Positions 1 to 13,100 of a stretch of DNA of 64,000 nt are shown in pieces. The stretch's first letter is position 1; the number at the start of each line of letters is the position of its first letter. This DNA is from Andrena cerasifolii (lineage: Eukaryota > Arthropoda > Insecta > Hymenoptera > Andrenidae). Below the pieces are notes generated by a model, which made no database searches, was not told the origin of the DNA, and saw nothing but the letters and a program-made list of their open reading frames with translations. A program made the position numbers and the translations under genes. The stretch covers positions 19,915,433 through 19,979,432 of the forward strand of contig NC_135120.1 of assembly GCF_050908995.1 (NCBI RefSeq), read 5' to 3'.

Positions 1-326
1 ATTAAAAAATAACTGCCGCCGCGGAGGGTGGATCGGAAACCGAAAAAGTTACCGCGTGCTGTAAACAGAGTTGAAGGTTTCAATAGCGAAAGTTGGTTAA
101 TTAATGTGGAGGATTCTGCTGCTACGATGTGTGGGCGTTTAGGTGAGGCTCCTGGGGAATCCAGGCGGTTCTGTTCGAAACGTTTTGTTCTGCGCTGAGA
201 ATCAATAATGGGACGAAAGTTTCTAATGCAGAGTAGCGTAGTGTGTGGGAAATGAATGCTGTTTTTAGTCGAGTGCATCGTTTAGGGCGATTTGATTTGA
301 AACGTACTCGTTTCTCGTGTTCGAAG
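1..326. other. Intron sequence at left window edge
   Basis: No exon was recognised here. The stretch precedes the first visible Dscam2 exon and carries in-frame stops just upstream of the acceptor AG at 325-326. It is read as intron of the Dscam2 gene, whose N-terminal part lies outside the window. Confidence 0.6.
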
Positions 327-478
327 GTTCGTCATCGGACAATACGTGACTGTTCACGGTGATGTTATATCCCACGTTAATATCAGCCACGTGATGGTGG
401 AGGATGGTGGAGAATACTCTTGCACCGCTGAGAATCGAGCTGGAAGAGTCACTCATGCAGCTCGTCTCAACGTTTATG
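327..478 (+). CDS. Dscam2: Dscam2 exon: C-terminal half of Ig5
   Basis: The reading frame gives GQYVTVHGDVISHVNISHV followed by a G-E-Y-S-C-T-A-E-N strand F signature, the second half of a Dscam Ig5. The acceptor AG is at 325-326 and the donor is G|GTAAGT after 478, leaving phase 1. It joins directly to the Ig6 exon at 1163. Confidence 0.85.
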
Positions 479-3400
479 GTAAGTTTTACTACTCCACTTA
501 ATAATAGAAGTTTACGAGCGAGCATTCCCTGGGATCTTCTTCAAACAGCTTATACTTATCGCTTAAACGTTGCTTGAATTATTAGCAATTCCATCTGAAA
601 TTTCAAATTGTTTACACGGAAGGAAAAGCATAAATAAGTCGGCTTTTAAACGGTGTGTTTTGCACATCACGTTATAGAGAATTCTAGTGGAATAGGAGGA
701 GCAAGTAGTATTTCCCCGTGCGGTGTCAGACCACGTCGCCAGAGACGAAACGCATATTTAGCTGTTTAAAATTTAGTACTATTCCATTTTCTATGAAACC
801 AGCACTCCACTCATTATATTAATCTTCCGCAGCAAATTCTATTCATGAAAGAAAGGTTTCACTGTGCGAGTAGTAGCAGCGTGTCCTTAGTCAGACCAGC
901 GCGACTGCGTGCACCACGTTAACGAGGAATATCCGCGGAGCTTTTGAAGCCGACTATAGCAAAATCCGAAATGAATGCATAGCTTTTTAATTGCAAAATA
1001 TGAATATGGAAAAAGATCCTTTCAAAAAGCCCCGGCTTGTTCGCCGTCAGCGAGACGGTGTTAAAGTCCCGCTTTCTTCTTCTCACTGTTTCCGTTTTCC
1101 TCGAACCTTCGAATCACAAAGGATGAACGTGCACTTAGTAATCGCTTGTCTCTCCCATTCAGGTCTTCCGTACATTCGACTGATTCCAAAGGTGACCGCG
1201 GTCGCGGGTGAGACGCTTCGCCTCAAGTGCCCAGTAGCGGGCTACCCCATCGAGGAGATCAAGTGGGAGCGAGCGAACCGCGAGCTGCCGGACGATCTTC
1301 GTCAGAAAGTGCTGACAGACGGCACGCTGGTGATCTCGAGCGTGCAGAAGAAGGGCGACGCTGGCGTGTATACGTGTTCGGCGAGGAACAAGCAGGGGCA
1401 CAGCGCTAGGAGATCCGGGGACGTCGCAGTGATCGGTAAGGCTTCACGTTCGATTCCCAATTCCCCGACTGTTGCAGGTGCTTCGACGAGAGGCGGACGA
1501 CTGCCAAGGGATTGGCCAATAACCTTCGCGGCGAAGACGAAGCGAGTAGGAGGACGCGTCGAATGATTCCGCGTTGCTCGAGAGGCAAACGGTATCGTAA
1601 GAAAGTATAGGGGGGGCTAAATTTCTAGGCTTCCACGACGAAGGCTGATGGGCTGCAGGATGTCGTGTATATCGTCGTCTAGTGGTTCTCGAGTTCACGA
1701 GGTGTCGTTGTTGTTATTATTCCAGTTCCCCCCAAAATTAGCCCATTCACGGCAGATCGTGATCTTCACCTCGGCGAGCGTACCACCTTGACGTGCTCGG
1801 TGACAAGAGGCGATCTGCCACTCTCGATCTCGTGGCTGAAGGACGGACGATCTATGGGCCCGTCGGAGCGAGTCAGTGTGACCAATATGGACCAGTACAA
1901 TAGCATACTGATGATTGAAAGTTTATCTCCAGATCACAACGGCAACTACTCGTGTGTGGCCCGTAATCTGGCCGCAGAGGTATCGCACACGCAGCGGCTT
2001 GTGGTTCATGGTAATCCTCCTCTAGGCCCCCTTCACTTTTTGCCCGACGACCGCCTGTCCGCCCGAAATCTGTACGCCTGAGGATCGTATGAGTGCGTAC
2101 ACACCTCGGTTGCCCACACACCTCGGGAATGAATCGCGTGAGGATCGCGCAGAGGGTGCTGGGCACCATCAAGCTCCCGCCGGCCGTAGAACGCGTCGCG
2201 AATGCAAACGCAAGACCGCCGCGTTTCTCGTGCCGCCTCCTCCGGGACCGATCTGTCTTACGATTAGTGGTTGCGCTGCCGCTGCTGTAAATAAGCTTTC
2301 AGCGTGGAAGGATCGATGGGAATGTCGCACAAGCCCGTACAATTCTTACGCGTTCATTCGCGATGGGTATCACTACGATATAGCCACTGACGTCACGCAG
2401 GAACGTAGAGACCTGGTTGACGTATGACTCGACGAAGGCTCACGCTTAGCGTGGCGCATCCTCCTGCACGTGACCTGCCACACTACCATCTCCCATGTTT
2501 CTCCCTCCACTCTCCCCGTCGATCTTTCGGAGCGGCCGCGGCTGTTCTCCGCTTCGACACCGGGAGCTGATAGCCCGTGCGTTTCGATTCTGTCGCTCGA
2601 CTTAGGGGGTAAGTGCCGCTATCCGAACGATCGACGAATGCTAGCTCATGCGTTGGGAACGACCGTTATGCTGCGTGAGTGTGCGATGCCAAATTATGTG
2701 TACAAGGTGTTTAAGGGCGGCAGGGGCAGGTCCGCGGCGGGGCCACCCTCTCTCTCCTCTACATTGCTACGTTACTATACTGCCTCTATTGTACATATTC
2801 TACGTATATATATACATATTATATTCCATAAATATATATATATATAACTATACATATACATTGACGTACTACTGTCTATATATAATATATATACATACCG
2901 CTACTTATATGAACCATATATATATTTATACATATATATATAAAAGACACATGTGTACCTGGTACAAAGGTTCTTGCGTTTGTCTTTTTTTTTTATTTTT
3001 GGTGCCATCTTTTTCTCGCTCTCACGTATGGTTCTCTCTTCTCTCTTGACCTTTTCCAGTACCCCCTATTATTGAGCCATTTACGTTCCAAGAGGGACTA
3101 TCCGAGGGGATGCGGACGCGGACGGTGTGCGGGGTCGCGGCGGGTGATCCGCCCCTAACTATATCCTGGCTAAAAGACGGCCAAAGTCCCTTTCCCTTGC
3201 CGCCGAATCTCGCCTCCGTCGCAAACGTCTCCCAACTGGATCCTTACTCGAGCCTCCTCAGTATAACGAACCTCGCGGCCGAGCACTCCGGCGACTATAC
3301 CTGCGTCGCCGCGAACCCCGCCGCCGAGGTCAGGTACACGGCCAAGCTACAGGTAAAAGGTAACTAGATGATCGGCGACCCATTTCCATCATGATCCCCA

Positions 3401-5333
3401 CCATCTACTCGCCCTGGCCGCCGTGCTCATCGATCTCGACGCTCCACGAATTCTTCACCAGCGGGTCCAGTCATTTCGACTATATTAATAATAGTTTTCT
3501 TACTCCTCGCTTTAGTCTATTATTTGTCTTTTTTTATAAATTCGTCCAAAAAGTTACTTTTCAACAGGCGACGTTGAAATTACTGACTTTTCTAATTATA
3601 CATTAAATAGAATTCAGTAAAGAGGTCGAAAAGCTGTGATAGTCTTACTTTCTCAAGTATTTTGTTTTGTAGTTTGACCGATGATAGCTTTCTTTATTCA
3701 TCTCTCACGTGCCGGATTCAAAGGATTGATTATGTCAACGATGAGGAGTTTTATGATTCCATTTCTTCATTCGTTTAAGTTCTGATGAGGTTGTAGGTTT
3801 GTTCTGAAGCATCCCGAATTATTCAAAATGATTTGAAACGTAGAGGGAGATCGTTTATTTGGAACACATATTTCTGGTTGGATTCTAAAGCTAGCGTTTT
3901 CTTATCTATTACATGATTTTGGAAATTGTAAACGTATTATTGAAATGTCGTCGAGGTCGAGGCTGCTCCTAAAGAACCCGATCCCCCACTGTATCCCGAA
4001 GAATCCTGAAGAATTCGTCTTCCTCATTGTCACCGTTACCATCATCCATTACCATCGTCATGCCATAACGCTTACTAACTCGATTCCTGCGTGATCATCG
4101 TTAATCATCGAGGTGTTCTCGCCCGGATCAAAGACGATCATTTCACGAGTCTGGCGAGAGCTAGGTATTCAAAAGGATACGCGCCAATGAATTAGATCAA
4201 GTCTATTTCCCAGCGAGATCACGCGTTCGTCATCAGAACCCCCTAGTCAACCGAGCTGTCCACCGTCCCACGAATTCCCGATGAGTCCCTCCCTAAGACA
4301 CAGTGTGTATTACATTTACGTTGCTTTGGCTCTCTGGGAATGCGTCGGTATCTCGTGGACCCCCCGAGGTTTGCTTGACTTGACCGAATAATAAAGGTAA
4401 CAGTTTGCACCTTTCCTTATTTTACTCGTTTTGTTTTTCAAACGGAGCAACCGACAACAGCAACAGATTTGAACCAATAAAAATGAAAAGAGATATGAAA
4501 TGATATGTACAAAACAAACGAAACTCTCTTCTGGCCTGCGTACGTGCGTGCGTGTATGTGAGCATCACACACAAACTTTATCTGCATGATCTTTTTTACG
4601 AACGTAGTGGTTTTTCTGTCTCTTGCATATCTATATATTATATGTGTATAAACCTTACGTGTGCGTCTGTACATATTACATTTACTTTTCGATATAACTC
4701 TTAAGCGTTCTTTGAATCACCCCGAGTACGAGCACGTGCCCACTCTGCTCACGAACCAAAAATAAATCTTCACCAACCTATGCGCGCGCTGGCTCTCCTT
4801 TGGGCTCGTTGGAAGGCAACCACTTTTAATTACACTTCTGCATGCTTTCTCACTGTCTTTTCTATCTGTCACGCTACTCTTTTTTATATCTCCTCCGTCG
4901 CCGTGGAACCGCGGGGCACGAAGCGCGGCTAGCATTCCCGGCTCTGCCACTCCCTTCGTCTGAAACCCCCAAAAGTGATTGTCACTCGTAGAAGCAGAAC
5001 TTTTCGACGAACGCGTTAACATCCGTATATCGAGAATATCAAGATACAGAATGTTACGATGATTGAAGCCTGATGATCACATGCCCCGACGTTTCCACGC
5101 GACACGGTAATGTAGGCTAGTAGTACGTATTATTATTAATTAAATTCGTATTCATCGAACTAGTCGTTAGAAGCGGGTACTTGATATATATCTATATATA
5201 CATATATATATTATTATTCGCCTCTCCACGATATTATATATCTTTCGGTCTTCCGCCGACATGCTCTTCATCCGTACCCCACACATCCCACCCGATTTTG
5301 CGCCTTTTACTTCCGAGAATAACTACTTCTTTC

Positions 5334-5378
<45 letters not shown>

Positions 5379-7079
5379 ATCTCTATCTCTATCTATCACT
5401 CTATCACTCACTCTCTCTTTTTGTCTCCCCCTCTCTCTCTATCTCTCTCTCTCTCTCCCTCTCTCTCTCTGTCTCTCTCTCTCTGTCTGTCTCTGTCTCT
5501 CTCTCTCTGTCTCTCTCTCTCTCTCTGTCTCTCTCTCTCTCTCTGTCTATCTATATATCTCTCTATCACGAAATACATTACACACGTACACAAGACCCTC
5601 TACTAACATTTACTTGCATTCACCCACATACACGGATACATATATATATCTATATATATATTATATTGTCGCACGCGTTAATGCGTGGCCGGTATTTGCC
5701 GTCTTGTAAAACGTTGGAACTCCCACTCACAGTATCTCGCTTGTGCAGCGTTTTTCACCACCGTAAAATGTAGAACCCGCCAAACAGTACACCCGACTAA
5801 GACAAGCCTCGATAAAAAAAAAAAAAAAAAAAAAAACTCTTCGTAACAGCATCGATGCGCGGCGTGCGACGAGCAAACAGCCACCTCCGGTCTCCGCATT
5901 AGACGACATACCATGCACCTCTCATAGTGAACGATCTCGTTTCAGCTCGTAGCTAGATATTGACAGAGTCTCGATAGACGCTTCGTTGTGCACTACCACG
6001 TCTCTCCCCTTCTGTTTTTATTTCCACGATATTCTTTTTCGTTTTATCGTCCACCACCCCACTTCTTTTTCCTTTCTTTCTTTTTTTTTCTTTTTTTTTT
6101 TTAGTACCTTGGGTTATCTGTTCATGGGTGTGTAAATTTGACATCGCTTGCTGGTGATCCCACGTAGAAGCAAAGTCTCGTCGTTTGTGACCGGTTGCGA
6201 ATGATCCGGATCGACGGAAGGGTAGCTCGCCACGCGAACGACGCCACGCATCGACCTCCAGCCCACCTCCATACTTATACCTCACCCACGAACCTGCCAT
6301 TCACTTTGTCTTAATGTCTCTCTGTCACTTTTCTCATGACGCGAATTCTCGCCATCCACCATTCGCGTGAACCCTACAACGAAAGTACTGTTCCACCCCC
6401 ACCCCCCAACCCACCCCCCGGGCATCGTTCAAAATTTCTCGCGCGCGTAGAATGGAAATCGCCGCGCCGCTGTACAGCGTCGGGCGCTGGACGAATCGCT
6501 TTGAGAAGGAACGACAGGGTTACTCGTCGACGACAGGCCGCGTCGTCGCGCGCCTATTCTCGCGCGGCGCATCCGCGTGTCACGTTGTACATACGGGATC
6601 TCTGGCGCCTGTTCCCTTCGACGACGTTGCGCCACGCCGTCGACGAGCTCGTCCTTCATTTGGCCGCGCTTTTCACAACTCTCTTATCACGACGTACCTG
6701 TCTCTAAATCGCTAACGACCAGTAAAAGTAACGTGAATGCGAGTTCCCTGGCGGACACCCCTAAAGCTCCGCGCTCTGGTTTCCAGTGCCGCCGCGGTGG
6801 ATCGTCGAGCCGACGGACGTGAGCGTCGAGAGGAACAAGCACGTCGCGTTGCACTGCCAAGCGCAGGGCGTGCCTACTCCTACCATCGTTTGGAAAAAAG
6901 CCACCGGTAAGAATTTTGGGGGCAGATTCTGGGAAAACCCTGCGAACTTTTGTTCGGGGAAAAAGAATCGATTTAAGGGGGATTAAAGAATCGATTGGGG
7001 ATGATTTTCTATCCACTATGGAACATTTCAACGTTGTTTGTTATATTCCTTGAAGCGATTGGGAATCGAATTACTTATT

Positions 7080-7134
<55 letters not shown>

Positions 7135-10100
7135 AATGGGACAAAAATCCCATAGCTTACACGAGTAAATAATTGACGACGCAATTACAAAGACTAATAC
7201 TTATTGCACTAAATTTTCATCTCAAATGTCACCCGGCAGTCTGTATAACAACGAACTTATAAAGAAAACTGACGGGTAGATTACTGAAGTGCGCGATAAA
7301 TACCTAATGCACCACAAGGGGAGTACCCATTTCTGAAAATACCGCGAAGTCTCCCTTATATTCAATTGTTTTTCATTTCGAAACTGACCCGTAGTCTCTG
7401 GGTAACAGGGAGCAAATCCGGCGAATACGAGGAGTTGCGGGAAAGAGCGTACACGAAAATCCTCGGCAATGGTACGCTGCTGTTGCAACACGTGAAGGAA
7501 GATAGAGAAGGGTTTTACCTGTGCCAGGCGAGCAACGGCATCGGGAGCGGTATCGGGAAAGTGGTCCAGCTGAAAGTGAACTGTAAGTCCGTGTTTGCTT
7601 TGCTACATGGCGGCGGGATTGTTACGAGACAATGGTAAACTCTCACCGTGAACGAGAAATTGCTTCTCGAGATGCGAACGTGGACGACGCGTGGGTCCAG
7701 CATTCTAAGCGTCTCCTTTCTTCTTATTTCAATAGCGTCTCCATACTTCGCGGCACCTTCGAGGCTCGTCACAGTGAAAAAGGCTGACACTGCTACGCTG
7801 CATTGCGAGGTGCACGGTGATACACCAGTCACCGTCACTTGGCTGAAGGGCGGCAAAATCGAGTTGAACCCCTCGACGAACTATCGGTAAAGCTAATTAG
7901 CTTGGGAGTTAGGGGGCTAGACACTGATCACAATATAGTCTGCTAAGTTCTATAACGAGCAGGCGTTAAAGGTCGATCAGGTTCTCAGGTATACGAACGT
8001 AGGCCAGTTAATTATTGAACAGGATTTGGGTAGTATATTCTTTAGGGCTGGTTAGAAACAATCGATAGGGGATGCTAGTGCGCCGATCATGATCTATGCA
8101 CTGTGTCAAGCAGTGCTTTTCTTTAAGTTTCTTATAAGACTTTTATTGTACACAAAGGGTTACAGTGAAGCGAGAAGTAACTCCGGACGGTGTAATAGCG
8201 CAGTTACAAATTTCTAATGCCGAAGCGTCCGACAGCGGCGCGTACTTCTGTCAGGCGAGCAACCTTTACGGTCGTGACCAGCAGCTGGTGCAACTCCTCG
8301 TACAAGGTACGATACCTCGACGACATAATGATTGTATGGCATAAAGAATTCGTTCCGCTTTAGAGCCACCGCAGCCACCGAATTCTTTGGAAACCGCGAT
8401 GGTTGCCAGTCGAAGTATCAACGTAAAGTGGCAACACAAATCCCAAGACACCAGCGAAGTGACCAAGTACATTCTTCAATACAAAGAAGGCGATGGTAAA
8501 GATATTAACATTACTAACGAATTCACAGATTACTAACGACGACGAATGTGAAAGATGGGTAGGGGAGACCGGGGCTAGTTGACTAACGAGGTTAGTTGAC
8601 TAAATCCCTTTAATTGTTGTAGTATGTTGGAAATTATGCTGCGATTCGCGATATTAAAGCATATGAATGACCAATTTGCCATTTAATGTGGCACCGTGAC
8701 AAAAACTTGCGTGTTCTATCAGTGAGAATGAAAAATCTAAAAAGATTTGGCAGGAAGTAAGGGAGAGCGGGGAGAAAAGTGACACTGTTTACATTTGGCC
8801 CAGCCTACAATTATCTTTTATAAATATAAAAATGAAAATTATGTCTTAAGATGCTATGTTTCTTGGACTATCATTTGAGCCCAGATTCAGCCTTACGTGC
8901 TAAGTAGTTAAAAAGTTATGGCAGTTTTCCGCAGTGACTGTCATTGTTACTTTTGTCCTGCAGGGGTTGGACGAAAGTAACATACCGTGGGGACGAAAGT
9001 AACACTAATTATTTTCAGGAGAATTAAGTAAAAACACTTCATCCAACGCAAAAGGATTTTTTATTATAAACAAACTTGGTCGGAGTAGCAAAAAAAATAG
9101 AAAAGGTCGTTTTTTAAACTTTTTTTTATGAGCCTGTAACGAAAATTCAAAAACCCCGTTTGTAGATTGAAGTAAGTTGTATACGTGTCTAAAATTTCAT
9201 GAAAATCGGTTAACGTTGCTCTGAGCTATAAACGCTTAAAGATCGCAGAATAGGGTCGAGAATCGCGGAAATTCCCAAAATCAAAAACTAATGTCACAAC
9301 AGGTGGTATATGGCAGCAACAAGAATTCACAGGACCGCCCCTGCCATACGCTGCTCTCATAGACGAATTGAAACCAGCGACCAGATACACGATACGCGTG
9401 ATAGCCGAAGGACCAGCTGGTAGATCAGTGCCCTCAGCGGAGCTGGTTGTCCGAACCGAGCCACAGAGACCGGCTGGACCGCCGATTAATCTTGCAGCAA
9501 GGGCACTGTCCTCCTCTGAAATCTTAATCACCTGGTCGCCACCGTTGCCGGAACTACGGCACGGGGATATCCAGGGGTTCAACGTTGGCTACAGAGAAAC
9601 GAGGTGAGTGGAAAACAGTTGATCGGTTCCGATACACTCAGGGAGACTTGACTCGCGCAGCGTTTCTTCGAAGAATATTTAAAAGACTTTCAATTCCTCA
9701 GAGATTATTTCTCTGAAATTTCAGGAAATGATACGCGAATGGTAGAGCTGAGTTAATGCACCGAACTGTTTAAAGTATCGAGGGAATTAGATCTATCGAG
9801 TGTGTCGATTTATTTGGCCTAAGACAGGCGTGCTTTCTATATAATAGTTTAGAATTGAATTATGTAAATAGTTGGAAATGAAATTGGCGGTTCAGGTGGA
9901 GAACTCCATTACGGCGGGAATCTTCTTTCAGCTCTGCAAATCCCTCGTACAACTTTAGTTCCGTATCTGGCGACGGCGAAGAAGGGGGTGCAGAACTTCG
10001 GCTATCAGGTCTTCGACCCTACACAAAGTACACTTTGGTTGTTCAGGCGTATAATCAAGTTGGATCCGGACCACTTTCCGAGCCTCTGCTCACACAGACT

Positions 10101-13100
10101 CTGGAAGACGGTGAGGAAGTTTCTCGAACGAAAGAAGCACGTACACTGCGATACAATAAATCGGATTCAATTAGAATGCTGACGCAAAATCGATTGATCA
10201 GTTCCCAGTGTGCCGCCGGAGGACGTAAGGTGCGCTGCACTCACATCCCAGTCTCTTCAAGTGTCCTGGCAGCCACCCCCTAACACGCACAGCAACGGCA
10301 TCATCCAAGGCTACAAGCTGCATTACGAACCAGTCTTGGCGGACATATGGCGCAGCGTCGATGAAATGGAAGTGAGCATGAATTAGACCCTTCTACTCTG
10401 GAAAGCTGTAAATTAATTGTTACAATTACTGTAGAGTAATTGGTCCTCCTAGGTTCGTAAAACGAGCGCCTTGACCACCGTCCTCACGGGACTTAGAAAA
10501 TACACAAATTACACCATTCAAGTGCTAGCCTTCACGAGGGTCGGGGACGGAGTGCCCACCACAGTAACTTATTGTCAGACCGAAGAAGATGGTAAAACTT
10601 CGCACCATGTCCATTTAGAATCTAGAATCGTAGACATAAAACCCGCAGATCATTTTGCACGGCAAACTTTAAACACTAACTGATCTTCTCGCACAGTGCC
10701 AGGTAGTCCAGCGGATATAAAAGTGGTGGTCAGTTCGCCGCAGGCGCTCTTCATCTCCTGGCTCCCTCCCCTCGAGCCGAACGGGGTTATCACGAAGTAC
10801 AATCTGTACACAAGGTACTGACAGTTACGAACGACCCTATAAATCATATTTCTACCATACGATCGCTATAGAAGAAGTGCCGCTTGGCAGAGTTGTAGAC
10901 GGTCGAGAAGAGCTGAATCACGGTAAAAGAACACTGCCAGCCACCAGTACCTACTTCGAAGCGACCGATTTACAGCAGCACGTGGAGTACCAGTTCTGGG
11001 TGACCGGTAGCACCCGCGTAGGTGAAGGGCAAAGTTCTAGGGTGGCTGCACAGGTGCCGACGAATCGCGTGCCAGCGAGGATCACGTCCTTCGGGGGCCA
11101 CGTAGTGCGGCCCTGGAGAGGATCCGCCACTCTATCCTGCAACGCTGTCGGAGATCCCACCAGAGAGTGGTACAAAGGCTCCACGGAACAAATTCGCCCG
11201 GACTCGACCAGGAACGTGCAGATCTTGCCGTCCGGCGAGCTCGTCTTGTCGAATTTGCAGTCTCAAGACGGCGGCAACTACACTTGCCAAGTGGAAAACT
11301 CGCAGGGTAGCGACAAGTTGCATTACACCCTGACTGTCCAGGGTGAGCGAACGTTTCCATTGAATCTCCCAAATGGCACAGCAGGTATCATACGATAATT
11401 TCTTCCCTTCGCTCGCAGTCCCACCTAGCGCGCCTGTTCTCTATGTGACGAGCTCCACGTCGAGCAGCATCCTGTTGCATTGGAAGCCTGGGCATAGCGG
11501 AGGAGCTCCACTCACGGGGTACACGCTACACTATCGAACAACTCATGGAAACTTGGACGAACTGCAGCTGTCTCGCCACGCCACTAGTCACGAGCTAAAG
11601 GTACGAGTGAATGGGCTGAAGAATAAATGCGTGGAAATAAAACTGGACGCTTCTTCGATGTCCAGGGACTCCTGTGTGGAAACACGTACCAACTGTACCT
11701 GACGTCTCACAACAAAATCGGAAGCAGCCCGTCGTCACCGGTGTTATCGGTTCGCACTCAAGGACAAGCGCCAGGGATACCGGCAGCCGCGGCTTTCCTC
11801 AGCCCAAACTCGACCACTCTGGTCCTGCGGCTTCACGTGTGGCCCGATAATGGCTGCCCTATTCTGTACTTCGTGATTCAGTACAGGCCCATCAACGAGT
11901 TCCACTGGACGCTGGTGTCGAACAGCGTGAAGATGCAGCGGCGGTTCGTCGTGACGAACCTACAACCGAGCTCCGTCTACCAACTGAAGGTCGAGGCTCA
12001 CAACGTAGCTGGGAGCAATCAGGCGGAGTTCACGTTCGTGACGCTGACGAAGGAAGGCGGTAAGCTTGACGACATAGCCGCAGCTTTTACACGTAGTTAA
12101 ATCGAACAGGGGAAGCGTGACGAATCCGGCCAGGTGATGACTTTCAAGTTGAAACAATCGTATCCAAAAGCACTGTGTTCCTGAAACATTGCAGAACCGC
12201 CGCCCCCAGAACTGTCGAAACGCGGGATCTCGTCGGCCGTGCCGTTTTACGCGGACGTGAAAGTGATGCTGCCTTTGATCGTGGCCACCGTCGCTTTGGT
12301 CGTTGCTGTGGTGATCGTGGCCTTCCGCTGGCGAAACAGTAAGTTGCGCCACAGAGTCCTGCCACTCGTTAATCGCATCGTACCGTAGCTGTTAAGCCTT
12401 GGAATTCAGATCGATCGCTAGTACACGGTGCGAAATGTCTCAGGGTATCTAGGAGACAGAGTGCAACGGCCCATGAAGGAGTCGCAGGAGAACCAACAGA
12501 ACGCAGAGACCCAGAGGGAGCGTTACTACGCTACCATCCACAAGGTGGCTTTGCAACAGGCGGCGAATACAGGCGGGGGGCCCGAAAAGATTCCAGGTGA
12601 TCCTTTGTTACGATACGGACGACAGCCAGGTTTGGTACTATAATTGCTGTTCAGGTAAAAGTCGCACGCGTAGCGCTGTCCAAGATTGCGGCTCAGCCAC
12701 GCGACGGTGGATTATTTTATCGCATCATCTCTTCACCAGGTCACCTTTAGTGTCTGATTCCTCCGCGCCTCTTACGCGACCATACCCATCGTCCATATCG
12801 TCGATCATGCGCTTACACGTTTGCTCTAGCGTATTTTGTTGATCGTTTTCTCCCGCATCGCTTCTGTCTTCGTCGACTGCCCCTCCGTAGACATAGCACT
12901 TCCTCGCGGCAACGCGTACAGTCGTCAAGAAATGGTTAAACAGAGATTGTTAGAGGTCTGGCGTAACTTCCGAAGCTTGTAGTACAGCGTGTGGAGATGA
13001 ATCGATCCGTCTGAAGCGAATACTATGAGGGAACTCTCTTCTCTTCACAGACTTCTATATGTTTAAGTGCTTCTGAAGCAGAGGCGTATCGAGTGCAAGT

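Larger units (their letters stand above)
2011..3059 (+). other. Intron between the two alternative Ig7 exons
   Basis: A 1,049-base spacer separating Ig7 exons A and B. It holds a dense run of YGCY motifs at 2274-2287 and a long TA-rich tract at about 2795-2945, and it ends in a strong pyrimidine tract before the exon B acceptor at 3059. Open frames crossing it show no protein signature. Confidence 0.65.
3360..6786 (+). other. Long intron after Ig7 exon B
   Basis: A 3.4-kb intron before the Ig8 exon. It contains a CT microsatellite, an A homopolymer and a T-rich tract near 6061-6102. No additional Ig-like exon was recognised in it on the plus strand. Confidence 0.6.

Noticed and set aside
2089..3049. 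Plus-strand frames between the Ig7 exons
   Set aside because: They lie in an intron, cross TA-rich sequence and contain no Ig signature.
5181..5773. Long Ser/Leu-rich frames
   Set aside because: They are translations of the CT microsatellite in a Dscam2 intron.
8161..8165. TACAG as acceptor of the second Ig9 exon
   Set aside because: It would break the frame from the preceding exon; the AG at 8156-8157 restores the conserved VTVKREVTPDG.
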